Assembly (NCBI GenBank): GCA_002441045.1
Contig: DJWQ01000024.1
Location: 1-47,136 of the forward strand
Length of the DNA stretch: 47,136 bases
Direction of reading: 5' to 3'
Source: Firmicutes bacterium UBA6226
GTDB lineage: Bacteria > Bacillota_A > Clostridia > Peptostreptococcales > Acidaminobacteraceae
The notes under the pieces were generated by a model. It had not been told where the DNA came from, made no database searches, and saw only the letters and a program-made list of their open reading frames with translations. The translations under genes and the position numbers were made by a program. Positions 16,301 to 23,021 of the stretch are shown here, in pieces (within the stretch, counting starts at the first letter, position 1; every line of letters begins with the position of its first letter).

Positions 16301-18240
16301 TCTATCAGTTTCCAAGGGACATATCGATCAATATTGCAAATGAAAAAGATTTAAAAAGACTAAAAGATTTATTCCCAGAATCTGAAATCTACATCGTCGT
16401 CGGATCAGATGTCATTTTAAATGCGTCTGCTTATAAAGGGCAAACGCCTGGTATTATCAATGAAATACCACATATCGTCTACGAAAGGTTTTATGAACAA
16501 GCGGAAGAGGAAATGCATCAAAAGCTAGATGAGAAGCTGAAATATTTGCATCCAAATTCTTTGAAGTTTGCTTTACCGAAGGATTACGAGCACATTAGTT
16601 CGACCTTGATTAGAGATTATATCGATGAAAAACGTGATATTTCAACGCTTATAGAGCCACTCGCACAGAATTATATCTATGAAAAGAGCTTATATCAACG
16701 TGAGCCGATGTATAAAAGTATGATGACGACAAAGTCGATTTATCTAGAAGTGCTTGAGCAGCTAGAGGATTACTTACTAGCTGAAATTGCTGATCTTTTC
16801 GGGGCGGACGCTGAGGAAATGATTGCTAATTTGGTTCGAGTATCAGAATACCCAAGCTTTAAACTCTATGTGCTTCGAAGTCTTGAAAAAAGTGGAGAAA
16901 TTGTCGCTATAAGCGTGAGCCACTGGCTGAGAGCTACTGAGATTCACCATGAATTTAATGATGAGATGATTATAAGATATATCCGAACCAACTCAATTGG
17001 TAGAATTCTTGTGATTGATGGTATCATTAAAAGAAAAAATACGGATATAAGAAATACAGAACAGATCATGCTGACAGAGACCATCGCACATGCGCTTTCT
17101 AGGGATTATACGTATTGTATATACAAAGAAGCGTTTAAAGGAACTACGACAAAAGAAATTCATGATGTGTTAGAAATACAGGGCTTTATCAATTTGACAT
17201 CGGCGAAAACGGCAGAACTCGTTCATGTTGTCAACATGTCTGCACCATGTACTTTAAATCTAGATATTCACTCCATGTTTAAAGAACCATACAGGAACAC
17301 ACCTGAGATTCTGAACGCTATGGCAAAGGCGAGACATAGGCTACAGCTATCGATGACTCAGCTATACCCAGGTAATCTTGTACTAAGCTTTGACCGTGCG
17401 ATGATCTATGAAAACTTAATTAAAAAAGTCTGTGAAGAAAACAATATGCCAACGGTTCCTATTATTCCCAAGACCGTTGGTGATGCAATGTGTGTGCCAT
17501 TTGGCGCTGTATTTAAGAGATGGTTGATTCCAAATACTGTAACTAAAACACTTCATGCAGAAAAATATTTTTCACCGGATCTCATGACACATCAAATTAA
17601 AGAGTATCCGTTTTATTTAGATATTGAGAATCAAATTAAAATGTTAAAATCGTTTAATCGACCCGTGATTTTAGTAGATGACCTTTTAAATAAGGGATAC
17701 CGTGTAAAAGCGCTAGAACCATATTTTAAAAAGTACGATGTAGAAATCAAGCGATTTATCGTTGCGATTATGTCTGGACAAGGGAAAGAAATTGCAGAAT
17801 CAATGGATATTAATGTTGATTCAGCCTATTTTATACCGAAAATTAAAGTTTGGTTTTATGAAAGTAAGTTATATCCATTTATTGATGGAGATGCGGTTTG
17901 GAGAGGCGGAATACCGGAAAGAAATTTAATCAATTCAATTAATCTCGTTTTGCCTTACGCTTCTGCATCCTATGTAGCAGATACTTCCAAGGAAGCAATC
18001 TACAATTTATCAGAGACTGCTTTAACTAACGCAATTGAGATAATGTGTGCCGTAGAAATGGTATATGAGCGACTTAATGATCGTTTGCTAACGATTGATC
18101 GACTAGGTGAAGTGCTAAATACACCAAGATATCCAGACAAAGGTCGACATATATTCTACTCTGATAACATCAAGCCATCAGAGTATATAAAAGACGATTT
18201 AGAGCAACTGAAAAAAATGAAGACAATTTATATAGGGTGA
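13342..18240 (+). CDS. Giant multidomain protein: HD phosphohydrolase, helical repeats, NadD-like nucleotidyltransferase, GNAT-like and PRTase-like domains
   Basis: The start is ATG 13342, five bases after GAGGTG; an in-frame GTG three bases earlier is too close. The 1632-residue product has these parts. An HD domain at about 180-300 carries H183, H217-D218 (GHDVGKFG), H259 and D280. Residues 360-900 are regular helices like HEAT repeats. A nucleotidyltransferase of the NadD/CoaD superfamily at about 923-1110 has GAFDPFTLGH (D934, H940) and ISSTLIR near 1085. A GNAT-like fold spans about 1155-1290, and a type I phosphoribosyltransferase-like region about 1340-1560 has VILVDDLLNKG around D1446-D1447. 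Cytoplasmic; no signal or membrane segments. The domain mix suggests nucleotide or NAD-related chemistry, but no pathway is known to me. The GNAT and PRTase calls are by pattern and less certain than HD and nucleotidyltransferase. Confidence 0.85.
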   Translation: MINRIQAITVELEKELLNRSFLKNFGITRKAIIDLTSDERFKEQLKSMMDNNLYSCQAVFELLSPFFESYSVQMDQEVWLNYFYQYALHFSFPDAITTTLTVANNKAAEVYLRTLKIVAQWQMHSKDDTWQSQYPLELLSDKEIDALEDKTEYLAFKRAYQHLYVYEMMKLNQEVIGYTTLDHICGVNHLAMKTARQLKAAGFPIDLGRVSGAAIGHDVGKFGCKPDEMKRVAYYHYFYTGEWFENQGIVYIRNVAINHSTWDLELDALPIESLILIHSDFRVKAERINNKSVMRFYNLKDSFDVILEKLDNVDAAKENRYRKVYAKLRDFEAFLQDLGIKTEPNEAYDLTVQYTPTALRKYFTLMQGEEITKNVIFSSIDHNIELLYRLRDEASLNKMLEPVRNSRDLTSLRGYIAIMEEYYNYLTQKQKQIMLSFLYEKLVLPEEDIRKQCAELIGTIIASYDEEIRKETPPSADPEAQVLDTIGLLRIYIDKFLNPENKIIDRHKKFISYSMRDMLDAYFKHLKGTEKRIKSFEVTVNFFTEYSEHEQIRFYLIKAARILPFSEFTHEQTYTVLNFVSNLLTSPEYKVRLRAYNLIYSILPLSSKTVIEQAKVARVLEDITTLNDPAENYARLKLAEQLKLDESVIEQFKTICLDDLQYTSNIFLSNLKSATLDVAKRFQIELLMRNTLLYDYENCFYMAMHLCNLLKVSALESVRNTAGRMLLNLIPHLSYEQKNDIAVELLRALEMESYEFTKYIPPYLGKIILSVKPKELDEIIESFEKKMSTNNEKLIALIEKTVGYAIAQYADYKYAFKEEIENHNRRVLRLFGVLFNGFVHGSSYVNQVAFSVIAKDILTDKNLTLRKKEFLYRMVIKKVMSLMINTDEGEELIFYNNTACLKYIYSFISEFTHEIGPIPLKPNNKIAFFPGAFDPFTLGHKQIANDIKNLGFEVTLYVDEFSWSKRTQPNLIRRNIIKKSIASEIDIYQFPRDISINIANEKDLKRLKDLFPESEIYIVVGSDVILNASAYKGQTPGIINEIPHIVYERFYEQAEEEMHQKLDEKLKYLHPNSLKFALPKDYEHISSTLIRDYIDEKRDISTLIEPLAQNYIYEKSLYQREPMYKSMMTTKSIYLEVLEQLEDYLLAEIADLFGADAEEMIANLVRVSEYPSFKLYVLRSLEKSGEIVAISVSHWLRATEIHHEFNDEMIIRYIRTNSIGRILVIDGIIKRKNTDIRNTEQIMLTETIAHALSRDYTYCIYKEAFKGTTTKEIHDVLEIQGFINLTSAKTAELVHVVNMSAPCTLNLDIHSMFKEPYRNTPEILNAMAKARHRLQLSMTQLYPGNLVLSFDRAMIYENLIKKVCEENNMPTVPIIPKTVGDAMCVPFGAVFKRWLIPNTVTKTLHAEKYFSPDLMTHQIKEYPFYLDIENQIKMLKSFNRPVILVDDLLNKGYRVKALEPYFKKYDVEIKRFIVAIMSGQGKEIAESMDINVDSAYFIPKIKVWFYESKLYPFIDGDAVWRGGIPERNLINSINLVLPYASASYVADTSKEAIYNLSETALTNAIEIMCAVEMVYERLNDRLLTIDRLGEVLNTPRYPDKGRHIFYSDNIKPSEYIKDDLEQLKKMKTIYIG

Positions 18241-18245
18241 TAATT

Positions 18246-19484
18246 ATGAAGACATATTTTTATAACAACTGGGAAATTGTATCAAATGAAACATTAGATT
18301 TTTTCGAAAGTGGACTTGAGGATGCTGAAGTAAAGCCGTCAGGTATCTTTGATAAAATAATTGCTTTTAGTAGTAAAAAAGGTAAAACGAAAAAAATAAC
18401 AGAAATGCGATTAGAAGATCTGGAGAGTGATCTAACGGAGTCTTTAGAAAACTATTATGCGTCTGATTCCACCTTCTATCCAGCAGTTAACATCGCCTAT
18501 TTTAATAAGGAAACACTGGAGGTTGAATTCTGTCATTTTTTAGATGCGCTATCAGAAAGTCGATATGCATTTAGTAAAAAGAGGGTTCATTTACTTGCCT
18601 TGGGTGATGTAGGTGGGCAGCTTGCAACTGGTTTAAAGCTTTTAGGGGGGGAAGTGATTCATACATTAGGATTGTATGATATAAACCCAAATGTAATAAA
18701 GCGATATGAGTTCGAACTAAACCAAGTAGCTATAAATCCCGAACTCAAAGTAATCGGTTTAGAGGAGTCGGAGTTGTTTGACGCTGATGTTTTTCTATTT
18801 TGCGCTTCTAAATATGTGCCAAAAGTTGGCGAGGTCGTTGCGGATGTAAGGATGGCACAATATGAAGACAACTCAAAATTAGTTGCCCATTTTGCTACAT
18901 TAGCAAGAAAAAAGGCTTTTAAAGGGATATTTGGCGTGGTGTCTGATCCAGTTGATTTGCTGTGTCTATCTGCCTACCACAGTTCTAACTTGAACGATGA
19001 AGGCGTTTTTGATCAAAGGGGTTTGCTACCAGAGCAAGTCGTCGGATTTGGTCTAGGCGTAATGGACGCAAGGGCGAAATACTATAGTGATCTTTTAAAC
19101 TATCATTATCCAGTAGTTGGGCGTGCATATGGACCACATGGTAAAGACTTGGTTATCGTTGAAAATGTTGAAAAGGAAGCGATTGATAAGTCGGTAATCT
19201 TGACAGAAAAAGTGGTTACTGCAAATCTTGAGATGAGAGCACTAGGCTTTAAGCCTTTTATTGCACCCGCACTTTCGTCAGGTGCAATTTCAGTGGTTAA
19301 GATGCTAGCTGGCGAATATCATTATAGTGCCAATTTCTTAAACGGTATCTACTGGGGGGCGATGAATAAAAGAAAAGACAATTATGTTAATTTCGAGAAA
19401 TTGCATTTGCCAAAAAATGAATACGATCGTGTTAAAGCGGCATATGATAAGCTGGAGGCTCTATGGGAAGCATTGATGTCATAA
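18246..19484 (+). CDS. LDH/MDH-like NAD-binding protein of unknown substrate
   Basis: The first 110 residues have no fold I recognise. Then comes a Rossmann-type segment, VHLLALGDVGGQLATGLKLLGG (glycines at about 120-124), then FGVVSDPVDLL, which sits where lactate and malate dehydrogenases have NPVD, and GRAYGPHGKDLVIV, which resembles the GxHG motif holding their catalytic histidine. So this looks like a distant member of the LDH/MDH superfamily with the proton-relay histidine kept. I chose ATG 18246 because AGGGTGA lies five bases before it; an in-frame GTG at 18237 overlaps the previous stop. It is coupled to the giant gene upstream and overlaps the next gene by 22 bases. The substrate is unknown. 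Confidence 0.75.
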   Translation: MKTYFYNNWEIVSNETLDFFESGLEDAEVKPSGIFDKIIAFSSKKGKTKKITEMRLEDLESDLTESLENYYASDSTFYPAVNIAYFNKETLEVEFCHFLDALSESRYAFSKKRVHLLALGDVGGQLATGLKLLGGEVIHTLGLYDINPNVIKRYEFELNQVAINPELKVIGLEESELFDADVFLFCASKYVPKVGEVVADVRMAQYEDNSKLVAHFATLARKKAFKGIFGVVSDPVDLLCLSAYHSSNLNDEGVFDQRGLLPEQVVGFGLGVMDARAKYYSDLLNYHYPVVGRAYGPHGKDLVIVENVEKEAIDKSVILTEKVVTANLEMRALGFKPFIAPALSSGAISVVKMLAGEYHYSANFLNGIYWGAMNKRKDNYVNFEKLHLPKNEYDRVKAAYDKLEALWEALMS

Positions 19485-20524
19485 AGTTTGAGAGCTTAAA
19501 TCAAACGGTTGATTTTGACTGGATTGAAAAATATGCTGATGAAGCGTTGATTGCTGCGGATTCATTGGTTAAAAAGCGGGTACTTTATATCGTTGAACTC
19601 GATGAACTGGGTCAATCAGACCGAGTTAATCAATATTTAAAAGAAGCGATTGCTCAATATAACAACAGTGGAGACTTACCTTTCGAAAGTCAGGTTGCAG
19701 CTCTTATTGTACGATCAGAAAGTGAGTTTTTCACAAAGTCATTCGCTAAGAAATTTATGTTTCATCTCAATCAGTTAGGATGTGAATTTATTGGGCATCC
19801 ATTGGTAGAAAGGATTGTCGATGGACAAAATTTCAGAACTTGGTCTAAGGCAACTGGTGAATCGTTAGATGTGGTCGAGAAAGAACAAGTCTTCAAATTG
19901 ATAACGAGATTGGGTAACTACAGCACGATCAAACGGAAAAAAGCTAAATTGCTCGTATTACATGCTGGGCATAAAGACACTTCAAACACATTAATGTACT
20001 GGGAACAAATAAAAGAAAAATTAGAGCCTGATTTAATTCAAATCGATGAACTGCACGTTGAAGAGGGAAAAATATCTGATTGCTATGGGTGCAGCTTTGA
20101 AACTTGCATGTATTATGCAAAAGAGAAAGCTTGTTTTTACGGAGGCTTTGTCGTAGAAGACTTGTACCCTAAAATTGAACAGGCTGATATGGTTTTGTGG
20201 ATTTGTCCAAATTACAATGATGCCATATCCGCGAAACTCATGGCAGTCATCAATCGCTTAACCGCATTGTACCGATCGATGAACTTTTATGAGAAATATC
20301 TATTAAGCATCGTTGTATCGGGTAATTCAGGAAACGATTCTGTGGCAATGCAGCTGCTTGGAGCACTTTGTATCAACAAAGGTTTTAGACTGCCGTCACA
20401 GTTTGCAGCGATGGCGATTGCCAATGAACCAGGTGATATTCTTAGTGTAATGGACTTAGATAGAAGAGTCAAAGATTATGTAAACTCTGTGCATAAATTA
20501 ACAAACAAAATTGTGACAAAATAG
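19463..20524 (+). CDS. Flavodoxin-fold NAD(P)H-dependent FMN reductase-like protein
   Basis: Residues 1-165 form an N-terminal extension I do not recognise. From about 170 the protein shows the NADPH-dependent FMN reductase / iron-sulfur flavoprotein fold: KLLVLHAGHKDTSNT for the phosphate loop, a cysteine cluster CYGCSFETC with a further C eight residues on, then YPKIEQADMVLWICPNYNDAISAKLMAVINRL, the strand and helix typical of this family. The cysteines could hold an iron-sulfur cluster, but the spacing is not the classical one. It starts with GGAGG before ATG 19463, inside the end of the LDH-like gene. It is the last gene of the three-gene operon and probably supplies a redox step to it. 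Confidence 0.78.
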   Translation: MGSIDVIKFESLNQTVDFDWIEKYADEALIAADSLVKKRVLYIVELDELGQSDRVNQYLKEAIAQYNNSGDLPFESQVAALIVRSESEFFTKSFAKKFMFHLNQLGCEFIGHPLVERIVDGQNFRTWSKATGESLDVVEKEQVFKLITRLGNYSTIKRKKAKLLVLHAGHKDTSNTLMYWEQIKEKLEPDLIQIDELHVEEGKISDCYGCSFETCMYYAKEKACFYGGFVVEDLYPKIEQADMVLWICPNYNDAISAKLMAVINRLTALYRSMNFYEKYLLSIVVSGNSGNDSVAMQLLGALCINKGFRLPSQFAAMAIANEPGDILSVMDLDRRVKDYVNSVHKLTNKIVTK

Positions 20525-20556
20525 TAAAAAAAGGTTTTATTTTTTTTATTTTGTGG

Positions 20557-20562
20557 TATAAT
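20557..20562 (+). promoter_or_regulatory. Promoter -10 box of the 0.55-kb RNA
   Basis: TATAAT preceded by TGTGG, with a T-rich -35 area (TTTTAT at about 20535). Transcription would start near 20570, exactly at the first arm of the closing stem of the RNA. Confidence 0.6.
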
Positions 20563-20812
20563 CATATTAAGAAACCAGTTCAGTAAAAATTAGTATAGAG
20601 TAGGGATACCAACCATTCTAGAGCTTTGTTCAAAGGAGTGAGTCCGCCAAAATATTAATTTGGAAATAATTGTTTTAGGGAAGTAAATGTTTTGTTGTAA
20701 CAAAATTATGTCAACTGATGAACAACACCAAGTTATGAGTCGCTAAGGATTCGAAAATTATTGTGGGTCGGGGTCATTAGTGGATATGATTGCTTCAAAT
20801 TTAATATTTATT

Positions 20813-20976
20813 TTAGCTTCAAAATTAGTTTTTTAAATTAGCTTTAGAATTAATTTTATTTAGTTTCAAAGAGTTAGATTCAAAAAATTAGTGTCAAAGA
20901 GTTAGTGTCAAAGAATTAGTTTTAAATAGCTTCAAAAATTTAGATTTGAAATTAGCTACAAAATAAGCTCCAAAAG
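20813..20976 (+). repeat. Degenerate tandem array with a 12-14 base TTAGnnTCAAAnAn unit
   Basis: Four consecutive 14-base units begin at 20860, 20874, 20888 and 20902, the last two differing at one base. Weaker 11-14 base units extend to both sides, giving about thirteen in all. The array lies inside the candidate RNA at 20570-21115. Confidence 0.75.
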
Positions 20977-21063
20977 TATGATTAAATGAACTGGTTCAGA
21001 TGGACTTTAGTCCAAGAGAAAGGGTGAGTCCACCAGAAGTGTTAGAAGAAATATTTGAAACGA

Positions 21064-21115
21064 AAAAGTGAAGTATCTCATGAGTTATTGTTGAGATACT
21101 TCACTTTTGTTTTTG
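21064..21115. terminator. Strong bidirectional terminator
   Basis: AAAAGTGAAGTATCTCA (21064-21080) pairs perfectly with 21092-21108 around an 11-base loop, followed by GTTTTTG. On the minus strand the stem is followed by TTTTTCG, so it can also end the gene at 21139-22830. Confidence 0.9.
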
Positions 21116-21138
21116 TTATTTTTCTGGTCGATATCTGT

Positions 21139-22830
21139 TTAAGGCGTCTCAGTAGGCTCCGTTATGTTTGAAGCGCTATTGCCTTTCGTAGTGTAGTCAA
21201 CCGTATATGGAACACTCCATTCGCCATTTTTGCCTTGCACGCTTAATTGAATGGTATATGTACCATCTGATTCAAAGACAGGGAATAAATTCTTGTCATC
21301 AAAGGTTGAAATCAAAGAGCCTGCATAGTAGATTTCCCATTCATAGGCGACAATGTCCTTACCACCAGTAGAATGATTCATGAATGCAACTCGATTATCA
21401 TGAAGAGGTTCAATTTCAAAACTTGCTTCTATTGGTTCATGTTTAAACAATAATGAACTTCCAAAATAAATTAACCCTATTATGATTAGGACAATTATCG
21501 GAATTAAAATGTATTTAACTTTAAATCTTGATGGTGGTGCGTCAAGATCTTCGTTTTGAGATTCAAAAAGCTCATCCAATAAACGATCCTCAAGGGCCTC
21601 TTCATCGTCGAATTCTCTTTGTTTACTACTTTTGGGTAGCGTTTCCGGCATACTAAGCTCATCTTTAAATAATTCTTTGAAGGACTGCGTATCGGTTTTA
21701 CGACTTTCATTTTCAGAATCCAATGCTGGTTTTGTAGCGTTTTCTTCCTGCATAATGTTTTCAGAAAGCATTATTTCGCCTTCGTCTTCGACATTTAGTA
21801 CAGGTTCCTCAACTTTTAGATCAGGTTCTTCAATGCTTTGTGCTTGCGCATCATCTATACTTTGATTGGATTCTTCGATGTCATGTGGTTGTTCATCGGC
21901 AGTTTCGGTTGCTTCCTCAAAATTTTGAATTGATTTGTCAAAGTGTTGAACTGGTACATCAATGCTTGACTCAAGTTCAACATCATCTGGTGTATTTTCA
22001 GGGGCATTTTCACTATCCGTAGAAGTTTCATAATCACCAGATCCCATATTTTTAAGCAAATGCGCAAGTTCACTTTGTAAGTCTTCATGTGCCAATGTTT
22101 CAGGTAAAGGTATTTCAGCTTTTGCGCTAGTAGGTGCAATATGGTTATAAGGTAGTGGCGGTCCAGCTTCTAAATCGTTGATAATGATATGGTATTCAGC
22201 ATTTATGGATTCCAAGGCCTCAGGTTTTTCAAATATAAATACATCCTTAAAATCTTTTCTTAGAGATTTGAATGACCCATAAGAGTGATGCCCTAAAATT
22301 AAATTGTCAATAAATTGGCTATGAAATCCTTCAGAATCATATAGAATATAGTCAAGTGTCTTACCTAATTGTTTAAACAGTTCAAAGTCCGAATATAGAT
22401 CTGAAGCGGTATAATCGATTAATTCTCTAAAGGCTAGACCGTCATCGGTTATGAGTATTTGATCTTCGTCAACGAGTTGAATTTTAATGGCATTATTAAA
22501 GACGTCGTACTTTTCAATCATCTTTAAAATCTCATATACAACTTGTATACGATCATCATAATCTATTTTGGCTTTTTTAATAAATTTCTTTAACTCACGT
22601 CCTGATTGTTGGTGGAGAATGAGATGCAATTTACCTTCATCCTCAATTAGCCCTACATAATTGTGAAGGTGTGATTGAATCAAATGTTTTGTCGCTTTGC
22701 TGATATTTTCAGGCATAAAGAAGGTGATTAGGAATACTGGTGTTTGATCTATTATAGTCACTGCACTTGAAAAGCACAGTTGTTCATCTTCATAAAGAAG
22801 TTTCCAAGATTTGAAATCATTTAGTGTCAT
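21139..22830 (-). CDS. Single-pass membrane protein with kinase-like cytoplasmic region and extracellular PKD domain
   Basis: Residues 1-235 form a soluble domain whose pattern (long helices, ILITDDGLAF, DLYSDFELFKQLGKTLDYIL) faintly recalls a protein-kinase C-lobe, but no catalytic HRD or DFG motif is present, so at most a pseudokinase. Residues about 240-430 are acidic and low in complexity, with loose repeats of EEPxLxVE. A transmembrane helix follows at about 438-461 (YILIPIIVLIIIGLIYFGSSL). The last 100 residues outside the membrane match a PKD domain: DIVAYEWEIYYAGSLIST and GTYTIQLSVQGKNGEWS. This would place the N-terminus inside and PKD outside. The start is backed by AAGGAGG. It stands alone; function unknown. 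Confidence 0.75.
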   Translation of the reverse strand: MTLNDFKSWKLLYEDEQLCFSSAVTIIDQTPVFLITFFMPENISKATKHLIQSHLHNYVGLIEDEGKLHLILHQQSGRELKKFIKKAKIDYDDRIQVVYEILKMIEKYDVFNNAIKIQLVDEDQILITDDGLAFRELIDYTASDLYSDFELFKQLGKTLDYILYDSEGFHSQFIDNLILGHHSYGSFKSLRKDFKDVFIFEKPEALESINAEYHIIINDLEAGPPLPYNHIAPTSAKAEIPLPETLAHEDLQSELAHLLKNMGSGDYETSTDSENAPENTPDDVELESSIDVPVQHFDKSIQNFEEATETADEQPHDIEESNQSIDDAQAQSIEEPDLKVEEPVLNVEDEGEIMLSENIMQEENATKPALDSENESRKTDTQSFKELFKDELSMPETLPKSSKQREFDDEEALEDRLLDELFESQNEDLDAPPSRFKVKYILIPIIVLIIIGLIYFGSSLLFKHEPIEASFEIEPLHDNRVAFMNHSTGGKDIVAYEWEIYYAGSLISTFDDKNLFPVFESDGTYTIQLSVQGKNGEWSVPYTVDYTTKGNSASNITEPTETP

Positions 22831-22960
22831 TGAGTCCTCCTTATCAGGTAACTTTGATTTATTTTATCATAAGTGGTGGACACATGTACAAGGAATTATT
22901 CAAAAATTCACTACATATGGTATTATGCTTGTTTTTCAACTTATTTATTCTACAATATAC

Positions 22961-22989
22961 TGGTTAGTTTTCTAACCATGTACTATAAT
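22961..22989 (+). promoter_or_regulatory. Promoter with an operator-like inverted repeat before the yhaO-like gene
   Basis: TATAAT (22984-22989) is 17 bases after TGGTTA (22961-22966). TGGTTAG (22961-22967) and CTAACCA (22972-22978) form a perfect inverted repeat, with a 4-base gap, that fills the spacer. That is where a repressor would bind. Confidence 0.55.
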
Positions 22990-23021
22990 TAAAGGAGAAA
23001 AGTGGAAAAAGGAGTGGCGAT

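Larger units (their letters stand above)
20570..21115 (+). ncRNA. Candidate large structured non-coding RNA
   Basis: This 614-base gap (20525-21138) has stops in every frame but clear RNA features. A promoter ends at 20562 and a strong terminator lies at 21064-21108. AACCAGTTCA (20573-20582) is perfectly complementary to TGAACTGGTT (20987-20996), which would close a domain of about 425 bases. TGAGTCC followed by GCCA or ACCA occurs twice, at 20638 and 21024, each time just after a small hairpin (CTTTGTTCAAAG, GGACTTTAGTCC). Between the modules is an AT-rich array of a 12-14 base unit. No frame is open for long and no gene follows in the same direction before 23022, so it looks like a trans-acting RNA. 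I cannot assign it to OLE, ROOL, raiA or another known class from memory. Confidence 0.55.

Noticed and set aside
20715..20756. CTGATGA followed by CGAAA, resembling a hammerhead ribozyme core
   Set aside because: The bases right after CTGATGA do not pair with those right before GAAA, so stem II cannot form, and no cleavage-site strand is in place.
20813..20976. CRISPR array
   Set aside because: The units are directly tandem, 11-14 bases, degenerate and without spacers, and no cas gene is present.
21139..22830. Assignment as EssB/YukC of type VII secretion
   Set aside because: Only the inside-TM-outside plan is similar. The outside part is a PKD domain, and no ESAT-6-like or FtsK-type gene is nearby.
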